The notes beneath the pieces are model-generated. The model ran no database searches. It was not told the DNA's origin and worked only from the letters and a program-made list of their open reading frames with translations. From contig JAHJAR010000049.1 in the NCBI GenBank assembly GCA_018814045.1, positions 1 to 48,414 of the forward strand: DNA of 48,414 bases, in the 5' to 3' direction. Positions 27,158-35,358 of this stretch are shown one piece after another. Both the position numbers and the translations under genes were made by a program. How positions within the stretch are numbered: position 1 is the first letter of the stretch; the number at the start of each line of letters is the position of its first letter. The DNA comes from Planctomycetota bacterium (GTDB taxonomy: Bacteria; Planctomycetota; Phycisphaerae; UBA1845; Fen-1342).

Positions 27158-29425
27158 ATGCTTGCCACTACGAGGATGGGCCGGCTGCTCGTCGGCCTGG
27201 TCGTCACGTTCGGCCTGGCGGCCCCCGCCGCGCTCGCCGACTCACCACAACACAAGCTCTATCAGGCCTACTATCTGGAACACGAGCAGGGCGATCTGCG
27301 TGCTGCGGCCGAGCTTTACGGTCAGGTCGCAACTGACCGCGAAGCCCAGACACAACTGCGCAAAGAGGCCAAGGCCCGGCTGGCCGGATGCCAGGAAGAG
27401 CTGGCCACGGCCGACTTCGCCCGCCTGATGCCGCCGAACGCGCTCGCCTACATCGAGTTGAACCGGCCCGGCGACCAGCTTCTGAGGTTAGTGAAGCAAC
27501 TGGGGCTGTTGGCCGACGGCAAGCCGCCGACCGCGGGCGAGAAACGGGTCGTAATCAGCCCGGCCGTCATCAAGGAGTTGCTCGGCATCCGTGGGGCGGC
27601 CGTGGCGATCACCGGCTTCGATCCCACGCAGGAGAAACCCACCGGCGTGCTCGTGTTTCATCCCGGGAACCTGGAAGTCATCCGCGGGCTGATCGAAACC
27701 GGCCTGCCCGCCGCCGGCCAGCCGGTCACGCCGATCGACGGCTTCCCAACCTACGACATCGAAGGCGAAGCGTTGGTGACGCTCACGAAGCGGCTGGTGA
27801 TTGTCAGCCAACAACGCGGGGAAATCGAGGACGTCATCGGCCGCCTGAAAGGGGACGTGGACGGATCTCTGCTCGATAACCCGCAGATGGCGGAGGTCCT
27901 CCAAGGCCGCGACGACTCACTGGTCTACTTCTGCGTCAACGCCAAGCCGATCATGCCGCTGCTGAATGCGGCGCTGGCGGCCGGCGGCACGCAGTGCCGC
28001 GAAGTCGCCATGGCACAGGCCCTGCTGGATTTGAAGAGCCTGCACTCGCTTTCTGGCCGGGCCGGGATCAGTGACGAAGCGCTGTTTTTGGATGTCACGC
28101 TGCGGCTCAACGAGGGTCACCGCAACCTGGTCTACAATTTCCTACGAATGCCCCCCATCGACGCGCGGGCACTCAAGTGCATCCCCGCCGGTGCCGCGAG
28201 TTTCTTTGCGGCCTCGCTCAGTGACCCGGCGGCGCAGTATCGCGCTGCCCCGGCGGACAACACGGACGCGATCCCGGTGGTAACCGGGATGGACTTCCTG
28301 CGCGAGTTGTTCGCCAACATCGTCAGCGTGGCCGTGTATGCCCTGCCCCCGGACGGAAGCCCGCGTCCCGCCGGCCCGCCCATCCCGGACGTGGCTGCCG
28401 TCATCACCGTGCACGACCCGGAGAAATCGCAGGCTCTGTGGGGCCAGATGCTCGGCATAGCCAGCCTCGCCACCGGCGCCGGCGCCCTGGAGCCGACCAC
28501 CGTCGAGATCGCCGGCGTGCCGGTGCAGCGCTACAACATGCCCGACGGTGTCAGCGTCTACTTCACTATGGTGGAGAACGACATGCTGGTTACGCCCAGC
28601 AAGTCGGCGATGAAACGCTCGCTGGCCGCGCGGCGCGGAGAGCAGTCGATTCTGGAAGATCCTTCCTATGCGCACAGCGTGGCGCGGCTGGGCCCCGGTA
28701 GCACGATGGCTCTCGTGGTCCACGCCGGGCGCTGCGCCGAGATCGCCAAGCAGTTCATGCCGGCTGACGAGATCAAAGAAATGGAGGCGTTCTTGCCTTC
28801 ACTCTCGGATACCGTCGCCTCCCTGGTGATCGAGCACTCAGGCGAGATGTTGCGACTGTCGGGCACGGTGGCTGGCATTCCGGACGTGGGCGACGTGGTG
28901 GCCAAGCTGATAAACGAGCAGGCGCGCTACGCCACGCAACACGCCACCGTCATCAAGGCAGTCAACAACGAACAGTGGGACGAGGCGCAGCGGGCGGTCA
29001 AGGCGGGGCTGGAAAGCGAGCCCGACAATATCGAGCTGCTCAAGACGCAATTTCACATCCTGGCGATCGCCAAGGGCGACCGAGAGGCAGCCCGCGCCTG
29101 TGGCGAGCAGATCCTCCAGAAGGTCCACGACGACGCCACATCCCTGAACAACTTCGCTTGGGCCCTGCTGACGGAGGATGAGTACGGCAGCGAATACGAC
29201 GAGCTGGCGCTGCGCATGTCCGCGCGCTCGAACAAGCTCACCAATCACAAGAACTGGATGTTCGTGGATACTCTGGCACTGGCCAAGTTCAAGACCGGTG
29301 ACGCTGCCGCTGCCGTCGAACTCGAACAGGCCGCTCTCAGGCTGTGCGACGACCAAGAAGGGGCAAAGGAGGTCAAGAAAGCTCTGGCCCGCTTCGAGGC
29401 CGCGCTGGTGGATGCCGAGCTATAA
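27158..29425 (+). CDS. Large exported protein of unknown function with C-terminal TPR-like helices
   Basis: A 755-aa protein. The ATG at 27158, after CGGAGA, is chosen because it opens a clean signal peptide (hydrophobic core LLVGLVVTFGLAAPAALA). The frame is open upstream but without family-like sequence. Residues about 30-75 are helical and TPR-like. The long middle resembles the planctomycete exported proteins in which a DUF3352-like fold repeats strands such as 'ALAYIELNRPGDQL' and 'GAAVAITGF'. The last 150 residues (from about 600) look like TPR helices, with WDEAQRAVKAGLESEPDN and LNNFAWALLTEDEYGSEYDE. No catalytic motif is recognised. The gene stands alone, convergent with a small minus-strand gene across a hairpin and a dispersed repeat. 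Confidence 0.75.
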   Translation: MLATTRMGRLLVGLVVTFGLAAPAALADSPQHKLYQAYYLEHEQGDLRAAAELYGQVATDREAQTQLRKEAKARLAGCQEELATADFARLMPPNALAYIELNRPGDQLLRLVKQLGLLADGKPPTAGEKRVVISPAVIKELLGIRGAAVAITGFDPTQEKPTGVLVFHPGNLEVIRGLIETGLPAAGQPVTPIDGFPTYDIEGEALVTLTKRLVIVSQQRGEIEDVIGRLKGDVDGSLLDNPQMAEVLQGRDDSLVYFCVNAKPIMPLLNAALAAGGTQCREVAMAQALLDLKSLHSLSGRAGISDEALFLDVTLRLNEGHRNLVYNFLRMPPIDARALKCIPAGAASFFAASLSDPAAQYRAAPADNTDAIPVVTGMDFLRELFANIVSVAVYALPPDGSPRPAGPPIPDVAAVITVHDPEKSQALWGQMLGIASLATGAGALEPTTVEIAGVPVQRYNMPDGVSVYFTMVENDMLVTPSKSAMKRSLAARRGEQSILEDPSYAHSVARLGPGSTMALVVHAGRCAEIAKQFMPADEIKEMEAFLPSLSDTVASLVIEHSGEMLRLSGTVAGIPDVGDVVAKLINEQARYATQHATVIKAVNNEQWDEAQRAVKAGLESEPDNIELLKTQFHILAIAKGDREAARACGEQILQKVHDDATSLNNFAWALLTEDEYGSEYDELALRMSARSNKLTNHKNWMFVDTLALAKFKTGDAAAAVELEQAALRLCDDQEGAKEVKKALARFEAALVDAEL

Positions 29426-29493
29426 ACTGCGGCACCAGCGCTGGTGGCCTCTCCGCGGCCACTCGTAGACCGGGACGTGATTGTCTCTGAGGT

Positions 29494-29519
29494 GGCGGCC
29501 GAGTTCTGTCTCGGCCGCC
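29494..29519. terminator. Strong hairpin between convergent genes
   Basis: A perfect 10-base stem (ggcggccgag/ctcggccgcc) with a 6-base loop, 68 bases after the 755-aa gene and facing the convergent 96-aa gene. A short T-rich stretch (tgttt) follows on the plus strand. A bidirectional terminator is plausible. Confidence 0.45.
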
Positions 29520-29545
29520 GCTGTTTGGAACCTATCCCAAAGCTC

Positions 29546-29612
29546 TTTCCGAGCCGCGATTGTCGGGGAGCGGTTGCCGAAAGACCGCTTGCTTACGCGC
29601 GCGGCTCGGTTC
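29546..29612. repeat. Dispersed palindromic repeat, copy 1
   Basis: Arms ccgagccgcg (29549-29558) and cgcggctcgg (29600-29609) enclose two inner modules, gattgtcggggagcgg and ccgcttgcttacgcg. Translated, it gives the spurious peptide LAYARGSV seen in many planctomycete and acidobacterial 'proteins'. Related copies are at 36749-36830 and 40485-40571. Confidence 0.75.
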
Positions 29613-29729
29613 TGCTGCCCACCTCTGGACGGTTCTGGGACAGGTTCTGGTCAGGTCCCACGTCCGGGACGGAGCCCGGATACTACGCTTAGGACGGAGG
29701 CGGGAGGCTACGGCGCCGCAGACGCCGGC

Positions 29730-30020
29730 TCAGAAATCCACCTTGATGCTGAGATCGTTGGCGATCAGCTTGGCCTTGGTCAGCGTTACGTCCGGGTTGT
29801 CAGTCAGCTTGGTGACCGTCAAAGGACGATTGCCCACGATGTTGATCGAGGGCGCATAGTTGGCTGTGAGGCCATCCACCGATACACGCAAAAGGTGTCC
29901 GCTCCAGTCACAGACGTATGCCCCAGGTTCGTGAATGGCGTTGAAGGGGACAGTTGTGCCCGCGGAGGCACAGCAGTGACAGGGACAGGTACCTTGGAAC
30001 GTTGTTTGTTGCTCGATCAT
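29730..30020 (-). CDS. Small cysteine-rich protein, 96 aa
   Basis: Unrecognised. An AGGAGG site 5 bases before the ATG makes it a convincing gene. The N-terminus holds C-P-C-H-C-C (residues 12-17), which could bind a metal, and one more cysteine is at about 36 in YVCDWSGHLLRVSVDG. The rest is predicted beta-strand, with no signal peptide or membrane segment. The first 11 residues before the Cys cluster might be a short leader, but no cleavage site is evident. It is divergent from the DUF115 gene, which may be coincidence. No function is proposed. Confidence 0.65.
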   Translation of the reverse strand: MIEQQTTFQGTCPCHCCASAGTTVPFNAIHEPGAYVCDWSGHLLRVSVDGLTANYAPSINIVGNRPLTVTKLTDNPDVTLTKAKLIANDLSIKVDF

Positions 30021-30322
30021 CCCTAACCTCCTGGCTGTCTGGCCTGGATCTGCACCGGCTCAGACGCGTTGGTCTTGTCTCGGACGCCGGAAACGGTCGG
30101 GTTCGGCGCCGCGCACATGGCAGAGAGCGGTGTTCTCGCCATGCTGGAAAGAGGTGCGCGGCCGGTTCGGCGCGGGCGCTGGGTGCCTGCCCCGCCCGAC
30201 GGCAACTTGTCCTCCGCATGTTCCTGCAAGGTTTTTTATCGGCCGAGTAACGGCTCGACTTGAGTGCTGCCCGGCGGCGCGCACGGCCGCGCGCCACGCC
30301 ACCAACGACACTCAAAGACCGC

Positions 30323-30352
30323 TTGGGTCCGCGTTGGCGCGATACCGATAAT
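30323..30352 (+). promoter_or_regulatory. Candidate promoter for the DUF115 operon, in a 387-base gap
   Basis: TTGGGT (30323-30328), 18 bases, GATAAT (30347-30352), 56 bases before the ATG at 30408. The remaining divergent gap (30021-30407) holds no convincing gene, only a GC hairpin with 7-base arms (ggcgcgc/gcgcgcc) at 30276-30295. Confidence 0.45.
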
Positions 30353-30407
30353 GATGGGGACAGGGATGCGTTCGGCGAGGTCCTGGGAGCGTAGGTAAAC
30401 CGCCAAC

Positions 30408-32402
30408 ATGGAAGTTGAGACTCTGCGCGAGCCAGATGCCATCGACGAGCGCCGCCAACGTTACCTGGCCAACCTGGCCGCACTGTATCGTTCCGACAGC
30501 GTGCTCGCCGCGCAGATCGACGCGCTGCCATTCGCCCAGACACCGGCACTCGAGATTGCCCGCGACGGCCACGCGACGGTGCGACTCATTGCCGCCGACG
30601 GCTGCACCGTCTATGCCCATAGCCGCTATCGCCCCGGCACCGAGGCCAGCAAGTTTGTCGAGGGACAGCTCTCAGGCACGGCGGGGGATAAAGACGACTA
30701 CCGGAACCCCGTCTTCGTGATCGCCGGGCTAGGGTTGGGCTACCACCTGGTCGAATTCGAGCGGTTCTACGAACGCCCGCTGCTGATCGTGGCCGAGGAT
30801 GATGCGGGCCTGATCAAGGCGGCTTTCTGCGCAGTGGACTTGTCGGAGTTGCTCGCGAAAGGGCGGCTGATCTTCCTCACTTCGACCGACAAGGCCGCGC
30901 TGCACGGCAAGCTCGAGCCGATCAACACTAATCTGATGCTTGGATTCCAATTCGTCGCGTTGCCGTACACCTCGCGTCGCGTCGCGGCTGACCCGGCGGA
31001 TGGGCGGCCGGGCGCGGCTGATTTCCACCAGCAGATCCGGGCCCTTATCTCGGATTACATCTCGTACTCGCGCTTGCAGATGATCACGCTGCTGCGCAAC
31101 GCGCGCGTCACGTGCAAGAACATTGCTTTCAACCTTCCGACCTATCTGGACCACGCCGGGATCGAGCGGTTTCAGAACCGGGCGGCCGGCTATCCCGCGA
31201 TACTGGTTGCGGCCGGTCCGTCGCTGGCCCGTCATCTGGACCGTTTGGGGGAGCTGCGTGAACGGGCGGTGATCATCGCCGTGCAGACGGTCTTCAAGCT
31301 GCTGCTGGCGCGTGGCATCCGGCCACACTTCGTGACCAGCCTCGACTTCCACGAGGTCTCGGCGGAGTTCTTCCGCGGCGTCGAGGATGTTGGGGATACC
31401 GTGCTGGTTGCCGAACCGAAGGCGACCTGGCACGTGTTGGATGGCTACCCAGGACAGAAGCACGTGCTGCGGTCTCAATTCATCGAGGAGTTGCTGCGCG
31501 CGGCGGCTCCGGCGCGCGGCGGCTTGAAGGCGGGCAGCACGGTCGCACATCTGGCGTTCTACCTGGCTGAATACCTGGGCTGCGACCCGATCATCCTGGT
31601 AGGCCAGGATCTGTCCTACTCGGAGGGGTTCTACTACCCCCCGGGCATGCCGATCGAGCAAATCTGGCGGCCGGAGTTGGGGCGCTTTCAGACGGTCGAG
31701 ATGAAGCAATGGGAACGCATCGTGCGGGGACGCCCGATTCTGCGCGTGGTCCAGGACATTCACGGCCGCGACGTCTACACCGACGACCAACTGTTTACCT
31801 ATGCCGAGCAGTTTCAGTCAGACTTCCTGGCCTCCCCCGCGCGTGTGATACATGCTGGTGAGGCCGGGATGCGCCTAGCGGGGACCGAGGTCATGGCGCT
31901 GGACGACGCGGCTGCGCAATATTGCCAGCGATCCTTGCCCGCCGCCGCGCTCGCCGCGCAACTGGCCGGGAACAAAGTGGCGCCGGCGGTGATCGCTGAG
32001 CGGCGCCGGAGTGCGCGCCAGGCGATCGAGGAGCGACTGAGCGAACTGGCAAGCATCCGCAAGATCGCTACGGAGATGAACCGCCTGCTGGCCAACCTGG
32101 GGAACCTGGTGGAACGGCCCGCGGAGTTCAACCGCCTGATCGTCCGCGTCGACGATCTCCGCAGCCGGATCCAGGAGTTTGACCGGACCTACAAACTGGT
32201 GACCGAGGTCTCGCAAGCGGCCGAACTGCGCCGTTACACCGCCGATCGCCGCATCGGCCAGCACGAACGGGAGACGCGTGAGACAGCCCGGCGTCACCTG
32301 CAACGCGACCGGGACTTCGTGACGGCATTCCAGGATGGCTGCGAGTGGCTGGAGGCCATGCTGAAGCAGTCGCTCAAACGAATAGGTGAAGTGCCGTCGT
32401 GA
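30408..32402 (+). CDS. DUF115/MptE-like protein (motility-associated Maf-type glycosyltransferase)
   Basis: A 664-aa cytoplasmic protein. The central DUF115 domain is clear: LVAAGPSLARHLDRLGEL near 265-282, AVQTVFKLLLARGIRPHFV just after, and VGQDLSYSEGFYYPPG near 397. In Campylobacter, Helicobacter, Aeromonas and Magnetospirillum, Maf proteins of this type transfer nonulosonic acids onto flagellins; archaeal MptE uses the same fold for pterin pyrophosphorylation. The N-terminal 200 residues and a C-terminal helical, charged region (about 520-660) agree with Maf architecture. Its stop overlaps the GTG of the next gene by 4 bases. No flagellin or sialic-acid genes are in the window, so the acceptor is unknown. 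Confidence 0.85.
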   Translation: MEVETLREPDAIDERRQRYLANLAALYRSDSVLAAQIDALPFAQTPALEIARDGHATVRLIAADGCTVYAHSRYRPGTEASKFVEGQLSGTAGDKDDYRNPVFVIAGLGLGYHLVEFERFYERPLLIVAEDDAGLIKAAFCAVDLSELLAKGRLIFLTSTDKAALHGKLEPINTNLMLGFQFVALPYTSRRVAADPADGRPGAADFHQQIRALISDYISYSRLQMITLLRNARVTCKNIAFNLPTYLDHAGIERFQNRAAGYPAILVAAGPSLARHLDRLGELRERAVIIAVQTVFKLLLARGIRPHFVTSLDFHEVSAEFFRGVEDVGDTVLVAEPKATWHVLDGYPGQKHVLRSQFIEELLRAAAPARGGLKAGSTVAHLAFYLAEYLGCDPIILVGQDLSYSEGFYYPPGMPIEQIWRPELGRFQTVEMKQWERIVRGRPILRVVQDIHGRDVYTDDQLFTYAEQFQSDFLASPARVIHAGEAGMRLAGTEVMALDDAAAQYCQRSLPAAALAAQLAGNKVAPAVIAERRRSARQAIEERLSELASIRKIATEMNRLLANLGNLVERPAEFNRLIVRVDDLRSRIQEFDRTYKLVTEVSQAAELRRYTADRRIGQHERETRETARRHLQRDRDFVTAFQDGCEWLEAMLKQSLKRIGEVPS

Positions 32403-34042
32403 AGATCGTTGCCGCCGTATTCGCCGACTTCGCGGAGAGCTTCCTGGGAGGCGCGGCACAACTGCGCACGAGGCTGGGTTCGCGCAGCGTGCTGGGGCAC
32501 ACGCTCACGCGCGTGCGCCGTGTGGTTGGGCTGGAGCGGTGCTGCTTGTTTGTCCGGTCCCGAGATCGCGACCTGGCCGACGCCGTGGTGGGCGAGTTGG
32601 GGCTGACCGGCGAGGTCGACGTCCTGGCCCTGGACGACGGGGAACGACCCCGCCGGCACCTGATCCGCAGCGCACGAAAGTGGAATCTGGAAGCGTGGCG
32701 GGGCAGCCCACTGGCGACCACCTGGTTTGACGAATACGTGGAGCCCCTGGGCGCGGCGCGCGTGCTCGACCACTACCAGTGCGAAGGTGTGCTCTGTCTG
32801 GATGGTCATCAACCGGCGCTCGACCCGGATCTGGCGAGCGCCATGATTGCCCACCAGATCGAACACGACGCAGATGCAAAGATGGTCTTCACCCAGGCGC
32901 CGCCGGGGCTGGCCGGGATCATTCTGTGCCGCGAAGTCACGCGCGAGTTGCTCGAGCAGCAACTACCCGTCGGCATCCTGCTCAGCTACCGGCCCGAGAT
33001 GGTCCAAGGCGACCCAATCACCCGGCCCGTCTGCTATCACTCCGACGCGCTCGTCTCACAGACTCCGGCCCGACTGACCGCGGATACGCGCCGCTCACGC
33101 GAGCTGCTGACAGCGGCGTTCGGCGAACTCGGCGAGGATGTGAACGCGACGGCGTTGTGCCAGTGGCTGCGGCAGCGCGGCCACGATCGTCCCGGCCCAT
33201 TGCCGGTCGAGCTGGAACTGGAGCTGACCACCGACGATCCACTGCCGGAGACGACTTTGCGGCCGCGCGGCGACCACGTGCCACGCCGACAACTGCACGA
33301 CTTGCAGCACGTGGCGCGCCTCGCCGAAGAGCTGGCCCAGTACGACGATCGTCTCGTCTTTATCGGCGGGCACGGCGACCCACTGCTGCACCCGGAATTC
33401 GCGAACGTCTGCCAGTGCCTGCGCACGGCGGGTGTTTGCGGAGTGGCCGCGGGCACGACGCTGGTGAGCCTGCCGGATGTGGCATTCGAGGCCCTGTTCG
33501 AAGCGCGGGTCGACCTGCTGGAAGTGCGGCTGGACGCCAACTCGGCGGAAACCTACCGCCGCGTACACGGGGCCGATCACCTCAAGCGCGTCCTGGACCA
33601 CATCGAGCGCATCCAGGCCGAACGGCACAAGCGGATGGCGCCGCAGCCGATCGTGGTCTGCTCGCTTACGCGCTGTGCGGCGACCGTGGCGGAGGTAGAG
33701 GCGTTCTTCGACGGCTGGATCAAGGCCACCGGCTGGGCGGTGATTGCGGGCTACAACGAGTATTGCGGCCTGCTGCCTCCGGATTCCCTGCTGGCCCATA
33801 CGCCGCCGATTCGCGAACCGTGCCGGCGTCTGGGTACCCGGCTGACGCTGCTGGCGGACGGTACGGTCGCGTTGTGCGAACAGGACGTGGCCGGCGCCCA
33901 GCCGGCGGGCGACTGGTTCGAGACACCGATAATGGACATCTGGGGCGGAAAACGACTGGCGGAAGTCCGTGCCGCCCACGAGCGTCTGGAGCTGGTGGAC
34001 CTGCCGCTGTGCCGTCGATGTGGGGAATGGTCGCGCCCGTAG
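32399..34042 (+). CDS. Nucleotidyltransferase-like protein fused to a degenerate radical-SAM/SPASM region
   Basis: A 547-aa protein starting with GTG inside the previous stop (GTGA). Residues 1 to about 225 resemble SpsF-type cytidylyltransferases: a short strand MKIVAAVFADF, then LGSRSVLGHTLTRVRRV, and a Rossmann-like fold. The expected GxRLPGK-type loop is altered to LGGAAQLRTRLG, so activity is uncertain. Residues about 265-450 follow the radical-SAM barrel (FIGGHGDPLLHPEF at about 320-333, then LLEVRLDANSAETYRRVHG). However, the CxxxCxxC cluster motif that should follow the first strand is absent; only LTTDDPLPETTL stands there. The C-terminus keeps a SPASM-like set of cysteines (EPC, ALCEQD, PLCRRCGEW). 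It probably works with the coupled DUF115 protein in surface or flagellar glycan modification. Confidence 0.65.
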   Translation: MKIVAAVFADFAESFLGGAAQLRTRLGSRSVLGHTLTRVRRVVGLERCCLFVRSRDRDLADAVVGELGLTGEVDVLALDDGERPRRHLIRSARKWNLEAWRGSPLATTWFDEYVEPLGAARVLDHYQCEGVLCLDGHQPALDPDLASAMIAHQIEHDADAKMVFTQAPPGLAGIILCREVTRELLEQQLPVGILLSYRPEMVQGDPITRPVCYHSDALVSQTPARLTADTRRSRELLTAAFGELGEDVNATALCQWLRQRGHDRPGPLPVELELELTTDDPLPETTLRPRGDHVPRRQLHDLQHVARLAEELAQYDDRLVFIGGHGDPLLHPEFANVCQCLRTAGVCGVAAGTTLVSLPDVAFEALFEARVDLLEVRLDANSAETYRRVHGADHLKRVLDHIERIQAERHKRMAPQPIVVCSLTRCAATVAEVEAFFDGWIKATGWAVIAGYNEYCGLLPPDSLLAHTPPIREPCRRLGTRLTLLADGTVALCEQDVAGAQPAGDWFETPIMDIWGGKRLAEVRAAHERLELVDLPLCRRCGEWSRP

Positions 34043-34067
34043 CCGCGCCCGGAACCGCTCCCTGGGA

Positions 34068-34081
34068 GACGAAATTTCGTC
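34068..34081. repeat. 14-bp perfect palindrome
   Basis: gacgaaatttcgtc is its own reverse complement. It stands 26 bases after the previous stop and just upstream of an AT-rich stretch with a possible promoter. It could be an operator. No T-run follows. Confidence 0.4.
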
Positions 34082-34103
34082 ACACCTTCCCGTCAGTTTT
34101 GTA

Positions 34104-34132
34104 TTGAAATCGGTGGTGCCGAGCGATAGTCT
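34104..34132 (+). promoter_or_regulatory. Candidate promoter in an AT-rich stretch
   Basis: TTGAAA (34104-34109), 17 bases, TAGTCT (34127-34132), within an island (about 34090-34210) much richer in A/T than its surroundings. It would give the zinc-ribbon gene a leader of about 185 bases. The gap 34043-34325 shows no gene. Confidence 0.3.
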
Positions 34133-34325
34133 GTTAATAGATAGAGGGCGATGGCTGAGAGCCTTCTGATTGACTGCTATCTTTGATTACTCATCTCGTT
34201 CATACGCGAGTTTTCTCTCAGCCGGCATTTGGGACCACGGAGCAGAGCGTCCTGCGTCGGTATGGATGTTCGCGGTTGTGTTCGCGCAGTAGGCGGTGAG
34301 CACGCTGCCCGAACTGAGGTGAGCT

Positions 34326-34631
34326 ATGTCCGAGACGATCAAGTGTGCTTGCTCCCATTGCGGGGCAAAGTATCGTCTACCAGTCGAGGCGCAGGGACGC
34401 AGCGCGCGGTGCAAGAAGTGCGGCGAGAAGTTCAAGGTGCCGCGGGCCGAAAGCCTCGAAGACAGCGTGCTGTCCTGGTTGGCAGATCCGGAAGCAGAGC
34501 AGGAGGAGTCGGCGGCGCGGCCGCGCGTCATCAGCATGGGCGCTGGTGACGTTCCGGCGGTTGAGGGGACCGCTCCGAAGCGCGGGCGGGGGCCGATCCG
34601 CATGAAAAGCGAGTCAACCGAGTCCAAGTAG
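34326..34631 (+). CDS. MJ0042-type zinc-ribbon protein, 101 aa
   Basis: A small protein with GAGGTG before its ATG. The N-terminal 40 residues are an MJ0042-type zinc ribbon: C-A-C-S-H-C-G (residues 7-13) and CKKCGEKFKVP (about 29-39). The rest is acidic, then basic, and probably disordered, with no membrane segment. In planctomycetes this ribbon commonly heads exported or regulatory proteins, often with a membrane helix; this version is stand-alone. A terminator-like hairpin lies 140 bases downstream. Function unknown; nucleic-acid or protein binding is possible. Confidence 0.8.
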   Translation: MSETIKCACSHCGAKYRLPVEAQGRSARCKKCGEKFKVPRAESLEDSVLSWLADPEAEQEESAARPRVISMGAGDVPAVEGTAPKRGRGPIRMKSESTESK

Positions 34632-34771
34632 TAGGTCTCGGGCACGATCCGGAAGTTTTGGGTTGACGGGCTTACGACCGACCTCGTCGGCCCCGTTGGG
34701 GCCATGGGAGCCGGCCCCGGGAATGGAGCCGTGAGACGGTCGGGTGGGGCTGTGGTGCCGGTCTATTTCGC

Positions 34772-34798
34772 TGGCGGTGCCGCAGCCCGCCATTTTTT
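34772..34798 (+). terminator. Probable intrinsic terminator (plus strand)
   Basis: A 6-base stem (tggcgg/ccgcca, 9-base loop) is followed directly by six T. It would end transcription from the zinc-ribbon gene. The surrounding gap (34632-35020) contains no supportable gene. Confidence 0.5.
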
Positions 34799-34953
34799 CT
34801 TCGGGGGCGCACACCAGCAGCTAACCCCCGAGCGCATCCAGGAATCTCACCACGGCGCCAAGCCCGCGCGTGGAAGAATGCTCGGCATGGCCCGACGCCG
34901 GCCGGAGCGGTTTGCGTCCTGACACCGCGCTCGGACATCGCCCCGGAAGCGGA

Positions 34954-34999
34954 CAAAAATCTGCCGGCGACGGCCGAGCACCGGCTCGGCCGCGCCGGC
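34954..34999 (-). terminator. Intrinsic terminator of the ferredoxin/hcp transcription unit
   Basis: On the minus strand a 16-bp GC-rich hairpin (arms 34963-34979 and 34984-34999, one bulged base, 4-base loop) is followed within three bases by five T. It stands 22 bases after the ferredoxin stop codon, a textbook position. Confidence 0.8.
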
Positions 35000-35020
35000 A
35001 GGTCATCAACTGCAACTGCT

Positions 35021-35248
35021 CTAATCCTCCGGCCAGACCTTCTCGCCTGTTTCGGCATCGTGGAGAATGATCGAGTCGGCGGGACAGCTCTCGGCCGCCG
35101 CGCGGATCGTATCCGGATCGTCGCCCTCCGGATTGACCACCACCGCGATGCCTTCGTCGTCCATCTCGAACGTCTTCTCGGCTTCAGTGCTGCACAATTC
35201 GCAGCCGGTGCAGGTGTCCCGGTCAACTTTGACCTTGTACGTGCCCAT
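35021..35248 (-). CDS. Small 4Fe-4S ferredoxin
   Basis: A 75-aa ferredoxin with one 4Fe-4S cluster: C-T-G-C-E-L-C (residues 12-18) supplies three ligands and the Cys-Pro near 55 the fourth. The acidic surface is typical. The family includes Thermotoga/Desulfovibrio single-cluster ferredoxins. It lies 110 bases downstream of hcp on the same strand and before a strong terminator, so it is probably the electron donor to Hcp or shares its regulation. Confidence 0.92.
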   Translation of the reverse strand: MGTYKVKVDRDTCTGCELCSTEAEKTFEMDDEGIAVVVNPEGDDPDTIRAAAESCPADSIILHDAETGEKVWPED

Positions 35249-35358
35249 CTACTGAACCTCCAAAGCTGGCAGCGGCGGCTACACGTGCTTCGGCAAAAGC
35301 CGATCGGCCTCCCCGTCTTTACCACTGCCAATGTGGCTCGCGACCACAAACGCGGCCC

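Noticed and set aside
29444-29692. Plus-strand 82-aa frame containing LAYARGSVLL
   Set aside because: The peptide is the translation of the dispersed palindrome; such frames are a known annotation artefact.
32399-34042. Calling this gene an active radical-SAM enzyme
   Set aside because: The CxxxCxxC motif is absent from the expected position and from the whole barrel region.
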